A DNA stretch of 36,928 nt from Flavobacterium shii (GTDB lineage Bacteria; Bacteroidota; Bacteroidia; Flavobacteriales; Flavobacteriaceae): assembly GCF_025847235.1 (NCBI RefSeq), contig NZ_JAOZEW010000034.1:1-36928 (forward strand). Reading direction: 5' to 3'. Made by a program: the position numbers and the translations under genes. The notes beneath the pieces are model-generated. The model saw nothing but the letters and a program-made list of their open reading frames with translations. It was not told the origin of the DNA and made no database searches. This document shows, piece after piece, positions 8,959 to 17,715 of this stretch; the first letter of the stretch is position 1, and every line of letters begins with the position of its first letter.

Positions 8959-9266
8959 ATTCATAATTTCTTAACATAAATTACATACATCTTTTAAAAA
9001 AAATTCAACAATGGTAGGCACTCACAATTCCAAACAACTACAAATCAACAATATAGCAATAAAAACAGGTTATTTCTGATAAATATTATTTTTTTGTTAA
9101 TAATTAATGGATTTTTAATAACAAATGTTGTTTTTCATCGATTAATGGTGTTTTAAAACGTTTATTTAACAAAATGTTTATACTTTTATAATTAATTAAG
9201 GTATTTACCTACATACTTTAATTGCTATTATGGAATAATTAAATTAACATTAAACCCAAATCGATT
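8959..9266. other. AT-rich upstream region of the M4 peptidase gene
   Basis: About 300 very AT-rich bases without an ORF. TACTTTTA at 9181-9188 resembles the Bacteroidota -7 element with one mismatch, but no TTG lies at the expected distance. The long leader is compatible with regulated expression of a secreted enzyme; nothing more specific is visible. Confidence 0.3.
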
Positions 9267-12041
9267 ATGAAAAGTACTTTACCCAAAATTGTCACAACAA
9301 CCGCCGTTGTGCTTACATTTTCTTTATCTGCATTTGCGCAAGTAACAGACAAACGCGTAAGTGAGAAAAATTTATCCGAAAACGGACAACCAAGCTTAAT
9401 TACTTTTAGTGAGAAATCGACCTATAAAGGTTCCGATTCACAAAAAGTCTTCCAAGACCAATTAGGTTTAAAGGAAAATCAGTCTTTTGCAAGAGTCAAA
9501 ACTGAATCTGACCCACAAGGCTACACGCATGAAAAATTCCAATTATACGAACAAGGTATTAAAGTAGAATTTGCAAACTACTCCTTGCACTCAAAAGATG
9601 GAAAATTAGTATCGATGAATGGTGAATATTACAACATCGACAAAGTAAATACAAAACCAAAACTTTCGGCTCAAGACGCTTTTAATAGAGCAATTAGCTA
9701 CACTGGTGCTAAGAAGTACTTGTGGGAGAGTCCTCAGGACGCCAAAGAGATTGGTTATGAAAAACCAAAAGGCGAACTGGTATTTTTACCAGCAATGGAA
9801 GATCAAGGTTTAAACAGAAAAAGCGACAAGGTTCGTTTAGCCTATAAATTTGACATTTACGCAACAAATCCGGTAAGTAGAGGCGATTTATACATAGATG
9901 CCGAAAACGGACAGGTATTGTTCTATAATGCAACTATAAAACATCTTGGAGAGTATAGTCATGGTCGCAAATCAAAATTGGCTAGTGCAAATACAACTAC
10001 TCAAAAGGAAGCTTCAAATTCCAAAATGGCTATTGTTGCAGGAAACGCTGCCACACGTTACAGTGGAACACAAGTAATCCAAACTACTTTAAGTGGATCC
10101 AATTATATACTAGCAGATGCAACAAGAGGTTCAGGTGTAAACACATTTAATATGAAAAAAGGAACCAGTTATACAGCTGCAGTAAATTTTACAGATGCTG
10201 ATAATAACTGGACTGCTGCTGAGTATAACAACGCCAATAAAGACAATGGGGCATTGGATGCTCATTGGGGAGCAGAAATGACATACGATTACTGGTCGGC
10301 AGTTCATGGCAGAAATAGTTTTAATAATGCAGGAGCAGTCATAAAAAGTTATGTACATTACAGTAATGCATACGATAATGCCTACTGGGATGGTAGTGTA
10401 ATGACTTATGGAGACGGAAGCGGAACTTATTTTGACATCTTAACAGCTCTTGACGTTGCTGGACATGAAATAGGTCATGCAGTTTGTACATACACCGCAA
10501 ATTTGGCTTACCAAAAAGAATCCGGAGCAATGAATGAAGGTTTCTCGGATATCTGGGGCGCTTGTATCGAATACCGTGCTGCACCTACAAAATCAACTTG
10601 GTTGGTTGGTGAAGATATCGAAAGAAGAGCAGGACATCTTGCTTTACGTTCTATGAATAACCCAAAATCTGAAGGACAACCAGATACTTATGGAGGAACA
10701 AATTGGGTAAACGTAAATTGTACACCAACAAGTAGCAATGATTATTGTGGAGTTCATACAAATTCTGGTGTATTAAATCACTGGTTTTATATTCTGTCTG
10801 TAGGTAAGACAGGAACAAACGACATAGGAAGTTCATATAGCGTTACTGGAATCACAATTGATAAAGCAGCAAAAATTGCTTTCCGTTTAGAGAGTGTATA
10901 TTTAACAGCAAACTCAACTTTTGCCAATGCCAGAACATCTGGAATACAATCGGCAATAGATTTATATGGTGCAGGTTCTCCTGAGGTTATTGCAACAACA
11001 AATTCATTTTATGCAGTTGGAGTTGGAGCAGCCTATGTAGCTTCTACTGATACTGTTGCACCAACAGCGCCAACAGCACTAGCTGCATCAGGAACAACAG
11101 GTACAACAACAAATTTATCATGGACAGCTTCTACAGATAATGTAGCTGTTACAGGATATGACATTTACGAAGGAACAACTCTTAAAGGTTCATCTGCAAC
11201 TACAAGCTATACTGTAACAGGATTAACTGCTTTAACAACTTATAATTTTAGCGTAAAAGCCAAAGATGCAGCAGGTAATGTATCAACAGCTAGTAATACT
11301 GTAAGTGTAACAACACTTGCAAACACAATAAGTTATTGTACTTCTCAAGGAAATAGCACTGCCGATGAAAAAATTGGAAAGGTAGTTTTTGGAACAATCA
11401 GCAATACATCTACAGGAACAGCTGGGTATGAAAACTTCACATCTATCTCTACAAATGCAACTGCAGGAACAGCATATACAATTACAATAACTCCATCATG
11501 GACATCAACAGTCTATAGCGAAGGTTATGCTGTTTTCATAGATTACAACCAAGATGGTGATTTTGCAGATGCAGGAGAAACAGTATGGACAAAAGCAACA
11601 TCTACTACGACTCCAGTAACTGGAACAATAACAATCCCAGCTACGGCAACCCTTGGAACAACAAGAATGAGAGTTTCTATGAAATACAACGGAATCCCTA
11701 CTTCTTGTGAAGCTTTCTCTTATGGACAAGTAGAGGATTATTCAATAAACATTACTGCTGCTGGACCAATAGTTACTCCAGAAATTGCTGCCGGATTTAT
11801 AGAAACTACCGAAACATCTAGTTTTGCTCTATATCCAAATCCAGTAGATAATGAATTGAATATCTCATTTGCAAAAAGCAATGGATCGACTTTCAGAATC
11901 ACAAATAATTTAGGACAACAAGTTGGTTCTGGTCAGTTATCTGGAAACCCAATTGATGTAAGCAACCTAAATACAGGTATTTATATTATCGAATTAAATA
12001 GCGATGGAAAAAGAATCGTTAAGAAATTTGCTAAGAAATAA
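9267..12041 (+). CDS. Secreted M4 (thermolysin-like) metallopeptidase with Fn3, GEVED and T9SS sorting domain
   Basis: A 924-residue exported zinc protease. The signal peptide ends near SAFAQ (residue 25). An FTP/PepSY-type propeptide covers about 30-225. The M4 catalytic domain carries HEIGH (His400, Glu401, His404) and the third zinc ligand Glu424 in NEGFSD, the exact 24-residue spacing of thermolysin. The transition-state His is His497 in GVHTNSGVLNHWFY. A fibronectin type III domain (about 595-684) and a GEVED domain (about 705-832, ending QVEDYSINIT) follow. The last 75 residues are a type A T9SS sorting domain (YPNPVDNELNIS ... GIYIIELNSDGKRIVKKF). It is presumably cut from its propeptide after export and released or displayed outside the cell to degrade protein. 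It stands alone, with a bidirectional terminator after it. Confidence 0.95.
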   Translation: MKSTLPKIVTTTAVVLTFSLSAFAQVTDKRVSEKNLSENGQPSLITFSEKSTYKGSDSQKVFQDQLGLKENQSFARVKTESDPQGYTHEKFQLYEQGIKVEFANYSLHSKDGKLVSMNGEYYNIDKVNTKPKLSAQDAFNRAISYTGAKKYLWESPQDAKEIGYEKPKGELVFLPAMEDQGLNRKSDKVRLAYKFDIYATNPVSRGDLYIDAENGQVLFYNATIKHLGEYSHGRKSKLASANTTTQKEASNSKMAIVAGNAATRYSGTQVIQTTLSGSNYILADATRGSGVNTFNMKKGTSYTAAVNFTDADNNWTAAEYNNANKDNGALDAHWGAEMTYDYWSAVHGRNSFNNAGAVIKSYVHYSNAYDNAYWDGSVMTYGDGSGTYFDILTALDVAGHEIGHAVCTYTANLAYQKESGAMNEGFSDIWGACIEYRAAPTKSTWLVGEDIERRAGHLALRSMNNPKSEGQPDTYGGTNWVNVNCTPTSSNDYCGVHTNSGVLNHWFYILSVGKTGTNDIGSSYSVTGITIDKAAKIAFRLESVYLTANSTFANARTSGIQSAIDLYGAGSPEVIATTNSFYAVGVGAAYVASTDTVAPTAPTALAASGTTGTTTNLSWTASTDNVAVTGYDIYEGTTLKGSSATTSYTVTGLTALTTYNFSVKAKDAAGNVSTASNTVSVTTLANTISYCTSQGNSTADEKIGKVVFGTISNTSTGTAGYENFTSISTNATAGTAYTITITPSWTSTVYSEGYAVFIDYNQDGDFADAGETVWTKATSTTTPVTGTITIPATATLGTTRMRVSMKYNGIPTSCEAFSYGQVEDYSINITAAGPIVTPEIAAGFIETTETSSFALYPNPVDNELNISFAKSNGSTFRITNNLGQQVGSGQLSGNPIDVSNLNTGIYIIELNSDGKRIVKKFAKK

Positions 12042-12063
12042 AACCTCTATGTTAGTATAAATG

Positions 12064-12091
12064 AAAAGCCTCGCAGATTGCGAGGCTTTTT
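12064..12091. terminator. Bidirectional terminator between convergent genes
   Basis: Arms AAAAGCCTCGCA (12064-12075) and TGCGAGGCTTTT (12079-12090) pair perfectly with a 3-base loop. It has a T run on the plus strand and, through the A run of the left arm, on the minus strand. It serves the M4 peptidase and the convergent lipoprotein gene whose stop begins at 12094. Confidence 0.92.
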
Positions 12092-12847
12092 TTATTCTGT
12101 TGCAGTTTGAGGATAAAATTCATTAAAAGAAATATCCTTTTTCCAATATACCTTCCCCTTCGGGGTTAACAATCGTTTTTCCCATTTATTGTTTTTCAAA
12201 TGAAACAAGGTAGAATCCGAATGTTCAACGGTTCCCATTTCTTCATCATCAACACCTTCTTTACCACCGTAAGAAACTCTTTTACTATAAAAAGAAACTG
12301 ATTCATTTTTAAGATTTATTCCTCCAAATTCTAACCAACTTCCCCAACCACCATCACTCATAGAGTCCCAGTCGTGTACAAGCTGCACCTTATTATTTTT
12401 TAGATAAAACAAAAAGTATTGCTGATTATATCCACAAGCTTCATATCCAAAACTAATCTGGATAAAAGGCGACACCGAAGCATTGTCCTCTTTCGATAAA
12501 CCATATGAAGCTCCCCAAGCCGAACCTTCGGTAAATGGGACAATGGTAACTTTCTCCGAGCCTATTTTTGTTTTGTTAGTAAAAAAATCAAGTTTGTATT
12601 GAACAGTTATGAGGCTATCTTTATCTATTTTCTTATCTAAAAAAGAAGCTAAAATATAGTTACTCTCACCAATTTCTCCGTTTCCAGAAATATGAATCGT
12701 ATCTATTTTTGGGGTAACATTATTAAATGCTGGCTTTGCAGACATTTGCTTTTTATCAGCTTCAGTCCATTTTGGACCTACGGTTGCTGATTCTTTTTTA
12801 CAACTTATCAAAGCCAACAATAACAAGGTAATACAAACTCTATTCAT
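12092..12847 (-). CDS. Uncharacterised lipoprotein
   Basis: From the ATG at 12845-12847 the protein has 251 residues. An in-frame TTG at 12854-12856 would add three residues, but the ATG directly before NRVCITLLLLALISC is the better start. It has a signal peptide and lipobox LISC with Cys16, followed by Lys-rich residues, so it is probably anchored in the envelope. The body is Trp- and Gly-rich (GSAWGASYG, SDGGWGSWLEFGG) with alternating polar and hydrophobic residues, suggesting beta structure. I recognise no family or catalytic motif. It is convergent with the M4 peptidase, and a possible small membrane-peptide gene lies just upstream on the same strand. Confidence 0.8.
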   Translation of the reverse strand: MNRVCITLLLLALISCKKESATVGPKWTEADKKQMSAKPAFNNVTPKIDTIHISGNGEIGESNYILASFLDKKIDKDSLITVQYKLDFFTNKTKIGSEKVTIVPFTEGSAWGASYGLSKEDNASVSPFIQISFGYEACGYNQQYFLFYLKNNKVQLVHDWDSMSDGGWGSWLEFGGINLKNESVSFYSKRVSYGGKEGVDDEEMGTVEHSDSTLFHLKNNKWEKRLLTPKGKVYWKKDISFNEFYPQTATE

Positions 12848-12863
12848 ATTAATCAACTAACTT

Positions 12864-12941
12864 TTAAGCTAATAGACTCGTGATTAAAAAAAGCAACAAT
12901 AGTGCAATTGCAATGTATTTTGTGTATTTACTAGATCTCAT
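12864..12941 (-). CDS. Possible 25-residue single-span membrane peptide
   Basis: A minus-strand ORF from ATG (12939-12941) to TAA (12864-12866) encodes 25 residues: a basic N-terminus (RSSKYTKY) followed by a hydrophobic stretch (IAIALLLLFLITSLLA). This is the pattern of a small membrane protein. It starts 42 bases after the stop of the SpmA-SpmB fusion and ends 16 bases before the lipoprotein start, so it fits as the middle cistron of a three-gene transcript. There is no homology evidence from sequence reading alone, and short hydrophobic ORFs arise by chance in AT-rich DNA. Confidence 0.45.
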   Translation of the reverse strand: MRSSKYTKYIAIALLLLFLITSLLA

Positions 12942-12983
12942 ACTATTCAATTTTTATATAATTATTAATTTAAATGCCGTTTA

Positions 12984-14423
12984 CTAAAAAAACCAACTCG
13001 CCACAAATATAGCTGTAATCACACAAATTACATCAACCAAAAGCATAGTTCCTAAAGCGTAACGGGTATTTTTTATGTTTACAGACCCAAAGTAAACTGC
13101 AATTACGTAAAAAGTACTTTCGGCACTACATTGAAAAATACTACTCAATCTTCCAGTCATAGAATCTGCTCCAAAAGTATTCATCGAGTCAATTAGGAAT
13201 CCACGTGAACCTGCAGAACTAAAAGGACGAAGCATTGCAACTGGCAACGCATCGGTAATTTCTTTGCTCACTCCCATATTCGAGAAAATAAAGGCGATCC
13301 AATGGCTGATAATTTCAAATAAACCACTGTTTCTAAACAATGAAATAGCCACCAACATCCCTAAAACATAAGGAAAAATTGTAACTCCTGTTTTAACTCC
13401 ATTATTTGCTCCTACTACAAATGCATCAAAAACGGTAGTATCGGCATCAATAAATTTTTTCTCATGCCTAAGGGAGAAAACCAACGTAAACCCAATGATT
13501 GCAAACAATATTAATCCTGAAAGATTTGATGTAAAGAAATTTTTACCAATTAAATCTAAACTATTTACATAGAATAAAAGTCCAACAATGGCAGCAATCA
13601 TAACCATCAAGCCTACAACCAAAGAAGCACTTTTGAAATTGATTTTTTGTTTGATTCCAACAATTAAAAAAGCAGCAATTGTTCCGATAAAAGAGGTAAT
13701 AATACAAGGCAACATTACATCGGCTGGGTTTGTAGCACCAGCGGCAGCACGATACCCAATGATAGAAGTTGCAATTAATGTAAGACCCGATGCATGCAAA
13801 CACATAAACATAATTTGTGCATCACTGGCTTTATCCTTATCAGGGTTTATTTCTTGTAAACTCTCCATGGCTTTAAGACCAAACGGAGTGGCCGCAGAAT
13901 CTAATCCTAAAAAGTTTGCCGCAAAATTCAAGGTCATATACGAAATCGATGGGTGATTTTTCGGGATACTAGGGAACACTTTTACAAACACTGGACTCAA
14001 GCCTTTAGCTAATTTTCCTGAAGCTCCAGAAATGATTAAAAGCTCCATTAATCCGCAGAAAAACGCCAAATAAGCAATAAGTGGAAGAATTAAATCGACC
14101 AAAGTACTCTTACAAGTAGGTAATAAACCGTCTGATTTTTGAACTCCGCTAAAAATCTTTACAGTTTTATTTTTATAAACATAGGTCGTGTCAGCATTAG
14201 CCTCATCACGATTAATGATAATAGTGTTGTCTGGCGCTTTTTTAATACTATCTCTGATAAAAGCAGGAACTTGCTCAATATACTTTTCAGAGATTAAAAC
14301 AGGCTCGTCTTTCTTGCCATTCAATACATAATCAATAGTATATGTATTACCAGTAAACAAACTGATTACAATAAAAGCAATTGACGAAATAAATATCGCT
14401 AGCCAAAATCTACTTAACACCAT
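12984..14423 (-). CDS. SpmA-SpmB fusion (nucleoside recognition/Gate domain membrane protein)
   Basis: From the ATG at 14421-14423 the protein has 479 residues and starts MVLSRFWLAIF. An upstream in-frame ATG at 14469-14471 would add a 16-residue Tyr/Lys-rich leader that looks like untranslated DNA. One N-terminal membrane span is followed by a hydrophilic loop of about 80 residues, then a first Gate domain (LNFAANFLGLDSAATPFGLKAME, the SpmA signature region) and a second Gate domain (ALPVAMLRPFSSAGSRGF, the SpmB region). In Bacillus spmA and spmB are separate genes involved in spore core dehydration. Non-sporulating Bacteroidota carry them fused, with no established substrate. It probably acts as an inner-membrane transporter or channel; this is an inference. 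Confidence 0.85.
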   Translation of the reverse strand: MVLSRFWLAIFISSIAFIVISLFTGNTYTIDYVLNGKKDEPVLISEKYIEQVPAFIRDSIKKAPDNTIIINRDEANADTTYVYKNKTVKIFSGVQKSDGLLPTCKSTLVDLILPLIAYLAFFCGLMELLIISGASGKLAKGLSPVFVKVFPSIPKNHPSISYMTLNFAANFLGLDSAATPFGLKAMESLQEINPDKDKASDAQIMFMCLHASGLTLIATSIIGYRAAAGATNPADVMLPCIITSFIGTIAAFLIVGIKQKINFKSASLVVGLMVMIAAIVGLLFYVNSLDLIGKNFFTSNLSGLILFAIIGFTLVFSLRHEKKFIDADTTVFDAFVVGANNGVKTGVTIFPYVLGMLVAISLFRNSGLFEIISHWIAFIFSNMGVSKEITDALPVAMLRPFSSAGSRGFLIDSMNTFGADSMTGRLSSIFQCSAESTFYVIAVYFGSVNIKNTRYALGTMLLVDVICVITAIFVASWFF

Positions 14424-14747
14424 AATTATATATTTTTTGTAAATGTAATTATTTAGCAATAAAATGCACAACCATTTTACTGATGAAACTCGAAGTATTT
14501 GTTATAGATCGAAAAAATATTATTCAATTTTAACATCTCACCTTCGATAGTATTAAAGCAATGAGCTCTAATTATCGTCATAAATCATACACTCCTGATG
14601 AAGTTTTTATATGTTTCGTGAAGCATTGTATCTATAGAAATCATTAAATATTCATCCTAAAACCTTGAAAACACTACGCTTGAATAAAAAGCAATAATGT
14701 TGCGTTAATCATTTTGTAATAACGGTATATAAAACCACCGTTACTAT
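14424..14747. other. Intergenic region with a small hairpin
   Basis: I see no gene in these 324 bases. Near the right end TAACGGT (14720-14726) pairs with ACCGTTA (14737-14743) across a 10-base loop. It lies just past the 3' end of the minus-strand glycosylase gene and may be a weak terminator, although it lacks a T tract. Two plus-strand ORFs of 16 and 28 codons lack recognisable features. Confidence 0.35.
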
Positions 14748-15821
14748 TTACTCAATAACAATTTTGGTTTCAAGATAATTTTCAAAAGACTTAATACCAT
14801 CAAACAAAACTGTCTTTTTAGCATCTTCAGTTTCATGAAAAAATTGTGTTTCTATTTTCGCATGATCTTTTTTGATGGTTCTTTTCCAAGTTCCGATGAC
14901 TTTACCGTTTTCTAAAATAATCGGTCTAAAAATACCGTTATTGGTAAATGCCTTTGATTGATGTTCTTGCAAAATAGACGCTTCACGCGTTTTATACGAA
15001 ATTAAAATCTCATCGAACGCGGGAAGAAAATGTACGCTTTCGCGAAAGTTATCCTCAACGGTAAAATTTGTTCCAAACCAATATTTTTGATTGTCAATTT
15101 CAACCGAGTTCAATTCTGATTCAATCAAACTAATAACCTGTTTACAAGCTGTAGGCGAAAAACCTGACCACCACGAAAAGTCTAATAAGGTTGCCGGACC
15201 ATGACTTTCAAAATAACGCTTGGCTAGTTTAGCCAAAGCCTCGTCTTTAGATAATTTCGTTTTTGGCTTTGCAACTCTTTCATCCAGCAAGGCATACGTT
15301 ATTTGCTTGCCTTTCATTTTTCCATTACAGACTAAACCAACAGATTCTGCGTACATCATGATTGGACCGCTCAAAAAATCATCGCTAGAAACCTTATTGA
15401 TATTAAGTTCCTGCATAATTTCATCCCGAGTTAGATGATTATTACCAGCTAATATCTTTTCGATAGAGGTATTAATCTGGTCAAGTTTCTTAGTATCATA
15501 TCCATATTTTTTCACATAAGAAGCTACAATACGTTTAACTTGAGGTCCTGAAACATCTAACATCCAATGAATATCTTCGGCAGCAACAAAATGCCAGGTT
15601 GGGCGTAATATATGTGTTCGGATAATTTCTGCAGAATTTATAGCTTCTTCTATTGCTTTTTCGGTAGCATCGCAACGGGAACCAATCGCCCACTTTGCCA
15701 TTGCATAATCCTGAGCTTGCATCGCACCTAAATGATGTACAACATCTTGCGGAGAACTTGGTGTTTTTTTGTACAGTTTTTGAGAAACTAACCGATGATG
15801 TGAAATTTCCTGATGTATCAT
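14748..15821 (-). CDS. HTH_42 family DNA glycosylase, AlkZ-like
   Basis: A 357-residue winged-helix (HTH_42) protein. Near the N-terminus GAMQAQDYAMAKWAIGSR contains Gln35-Ala-Gln37, matching the catalytic QxQ motif of AlkZ-type glycosylases; the YcaQ/AlkX branch has QxD. LRPTWHFVAAEDIHWML and SWWSGFSPTACKQ are further family landmarks. AlkZ of Streptomyces removes azinomycin-derived crosslinks, and relatives excise bulky N7-alkylated bases and unhook interstrand crosslinks. By family this protein should be a DNA repair glycosylase; the lesion here is unknown. It lies in a minus-strand run with an exonuclease and an O6-alkylguanine methyltransferase, so a loose alkylation-repair neighbourhood is plausible, though the spacing does not prove one operon. 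Confidence 0.82.
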   Translation of the reverse strand: MIHQEISHHRLVSQKLYKKTPSSPQDVVHHLGAMQAQDYAMAKWAIGSRCDATEKAIEEAINSAEIIRTHILRPTWHFVAAEDIHWMLDVSGPQVKRIVASYVKKYGYDTKKLDQINTSIEKILAGNNHLTRDEIMQELNINKVSSDDFLSGPIMMYAESVGLVCNGKMKGKQITYALLDERVAKPKTKLSKDEALAKLAKRYFESHGPATLLDFSWWSGFSPTACKQVISLIESELNSVEIDNQKYWFGTNFTVEDNFRESVHFLPAFDEILISYKTREASILQEHQSKAFTNNGIFRPIILENGKVIGTWKRTIKKDHAKIETQFFHETEDAKKTVLFDGIKSFENYLETKIVIE

Positions 15822-15845
15822 TCTAAAAAATTAAGTTTAAAGAAA

Positions 15846-16277
15846 TTAATTACGCTTTTGACGATTGTTAGATTTTAATCTAAAAATTAAAACCAAGAGA
15901 ACAAGTTGCTGAATAATTAAAATATAGTAACCAATTCCAAAATCTTGAAATGTGTTTGCAAACGCCAATGAAATAAGAAAGAGTACAGAAAATAAGTTTA
16001 AAACAATAAGAATTACATTCTGCCTAAACATGTACAAAAACACTGATAAAAAACAAACTGACAACTCTAAGGATTGTAAGATTATATCAAGAACATGTAA
16101 AAAATCAAATTTGTCAAGATTTAAGTTTTCGATGTAGATTTCAAACAAACTGTTATATATGTAGTCTATTTGACTGACTCCAATTCCACAACCAATAATC
16201 ATATCTCTTCTAAATGGTAAAAAAAACGAAATAAATCCAATTAAAAAAAGACAGTAAAACAAAATTTTGTTTTTCAT
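15846..16277 (-). CDS. Small multi-span membrane protein, unknown
   Basis: A 143-residue protein with about four hydrophobic spans (residues about 4-22, 60-82, 87-105 and 115-132) and a basic C-terminal tail (RLKSNNRQKRN), so probably an inner-membrane protein. No family motif is recognised. It starts 9 bases after the exonuclease stop and ends 24 bases before the glycosylase start, so it is probably co-transcribed with them. It is rich in Phe, Ile and Leu, with no charged residues inside the spans that would suggest transport. Confidence 0.7.
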   Translation of the reverse strand: MKNKILFYCLFLIGFISFFLPFRRDMIIGCGIGVSQIDYIYNSLFEIYIENLNLDKFDFLHVLDIILQSLELSVCFLSVFLYMFRQNVILIVLNLFSVLFLISLAFANTFQDFGIGYYILIIQQLVLLVLIFRLKSNNRQKRN

Positions 16278-16286
16278 AGAATTACC

Positions 16287-17000
16287 CTAAACATGAATAA
16301 TTTCATCATCGATCAATAAATCTTCTCGTCGTAAACGCAGGAAAATCTGGGCTACAGCAATCGTATCTTTTTCGCAATAGGTTACGATTCGGTCGATGTC
16401 TTTCTCAACATAAAAAACATGTCCTACCTGACTTCCGTCAATATCTCCTTTTGGAGAAGGAACTCCCAAGATTTTAGTCAATAATTTTAGTGAAGTAAAA
16501 TGCTTATAATCACCAAATTTCCATAGTTCCAACGTATCTAAATGCGGAATTTCCCAAGGTTTTTTCCCAAATAAATTCAACTTGTCTGGAATTGCAATTT
16601 GATTGATAATCATTCGTCTGGCAATAAACGGAATATCAAATTCCTTTGCATTATGTCCGCATAAAACGTGGTATGGTTTATTGTAATGATTGTTTAGTAG
16701 ATTATTGAAGTCTTTCAGGATTTTTACCTCATCTCCAAAAAACGATGTTACTCTAAAATTTCGAACATCGCCTTTGATGGTAAAATACCCAACAGAAATA
16801 CAAACGATTTTTCCAAACTCTGCCCAAATTCCGGCACGATCATAAAACTCTTCGGCGGTAAAGTCTTCTTTACGCTGGTATTGCGTTTTGTGCTCCCAAA
16901 GTTCTTTCATCTCATCATCTAGTTCTCCGAAATCGGCTGTTTCGGCAACGGTTTCTATATCTAGAAAAAGGATGTTGTTTAGGTTTATTTTTTCAATCAT
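16287..17000 (-). CDS. 3'-5' exonuclease, DEDDy DnaQ-like (PolB-exonuclease related)
   Basis: A 237-residue protein with the complete DEDDy active site. Motif I is LFLDIETVA (Asp14, Glu16), motif II is CGHNAKEFDIPFI (Asp122), and motif III is TYCEKD with Tyr208 and Asp212 in the YxxxD spacing. This is the Bacteroidota family annotated as a predicted 3'-5' exonuclease related to the PolB proofreading domain. It should remove nucleotides from DNA 3' ends with two metal ions. It stands alone rather than fused to a polymerase, and lies upstream of the membrane protein and AlkZ-like gene on the same strand. Confidence 0.9.
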   Translation of the reverse strand: MIEKINLNNILFLDIETVAETADFGELDDEMKELWEHKTQYQRKEDFTAEEFYDRAGIWAEFGKIVCISVGYFTIKGDVRNFRVTSFFGDEVKILKDFNNLLNNHYNKPYHVLCGHNAKEFDIPFIARRMIINQIAIPDKLNLFGKKPWEIPHLDTLELWKFGDYKHFTSLKLLTKILGVPSPKGDIDGSQVGHVFYVEKDIDRIVTYCEKDTIAVAQIFLRLRREDLLIDDEIIHV

Positions 17001-17100
17001 TTTTTAGACAACTTAGACTTTTAGACTTACTTAGACTTTTTAGATTATTGGATTGTTTGAATTATTAAATAGATCTTGAATCATCAATTCTTATCGTTAT

Positions 17101-17130
17101 CCTGCAAGGTCTTTTTCCTGACCTTGTAGG
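17101..17130. repeat. REP-like palindrome, remote copy
   Basis: The arms CCTGCAAGGTC and GACCTTGTAGG pair over 11 positions with one G-T, around an 8-base loop. The arm sequence matches the palindromes flanking the transposase gene at 26483-27034, but the loop differs. The preceding bases (17001-17040) hold several copies of the word TTAGACTT. This lies in the gap between ogt and the exonuclease. Confidence 0.75.
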
Positions 17131-17238
17131 TATTATACTTTTAAACACGAATTGCACTAATTCTCGCTAATTCATCACCTGTATAAATGTAGTTAAATTT
17201 TGACACTTTCAAAATTAAGGAAATTAATCTTGGGAAAA

Positions 17239-17715
17239 TCAAAACAGGCTTTGTTGTTTTAGAGGATTTTCATGATCTAACAGCCATTTTTTTCGCCATA
17301 ATCCGCCAGCATATCCTGTTAATGAACCATCGGTTCCTATTACTCGATGGCATGGAACAACTATCCAAAGTGGATTTTTACCATTGGCCGATGCTACGGC
17401 ACGAATTGCTTTGACATCTCCTAGTTTTTTTGATAGTTCTAAATAACTCATGGTTTTACCAAAAGGAATCTCAAGTAATCCTTTCCAAACTCTTTGCTGA
17501 AAATCTGTTCCTTTAGGGTTTAGCTTAAAATCGAAATCGGTTCTTTTGCCTAAAAAGTAATCCTTTAGTTGCGAAACAGCTTCTTGCAACTCTGTTGCAA
17601 TTATATCCGAAACCGCATTATCACCGGCGTTAGCAACAGTAATCTCTGAGATTCCGTTTTCGTCACCAACAATTTTGGTGATTCCTAAAGGCGAATTAAT
17701 GTATGCTGTTTCCAT
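17239..17715 (-). CDS. ogt: Methylated-DNA-[protein]-cysteine S-methyltransferase
   Basis: A 158-residue O6-alkylguanine-DNA alkyltransferase with the acceptor motif IVVPCHRVIG (nucleophile Cys122). The helix-turn-helix region is FQQRVWKGLLEIPFGKTMSY and the arginine finger lies in RAVASANGKNP. It repairs O6-methylguanine by irreversible transfer of the alkyl group to Cys122. The length matches Ogt proteins without an Ada domain. The extreme C-terminus is KQQSLF, which fits the pentapeptide consensus QLxLF for binding the DNA polymerase sliding clamp; that is an inference from pattern only. A remote REP-like palindrome lies downstream. Confidence 0.93.
   Translation of the reverse strand: METAYINSPLGITKIVGDENGISEITVANAGDNAVSDIIATELQEAVSQLKDYFLGKRTDFDFKLNPKGTDFQQRVWKGLLEIPFGKTMSYLELSKKLGDVKAIRAVASANGKNPLWIVVPCHRVIGTDGSLTGYAGGLWRKKWLLDHENPLKQQSLF

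Noticed and set aside
13588..13956. Plus-strand ORF of 122 codons
   Set aside because: It lies wholly antisense inside the SpmA-SpmB fusion gene and has no recognisable features.
14424..14471. Upstream start for the SpmA-SpmB fusion
   Set aside because: The added 16 residues (Tyr, Ile and Lys-rich) do not resemble a signal or a conserved N-terminus; the ATG at 14423 begins the natural membrane span.
17194..17216. AATTTTG/CAAAATT stem downstream of ogt as a terminator
   Set aside because: The 7-bp stem is all A/T apart from one pair and no T tract follows.
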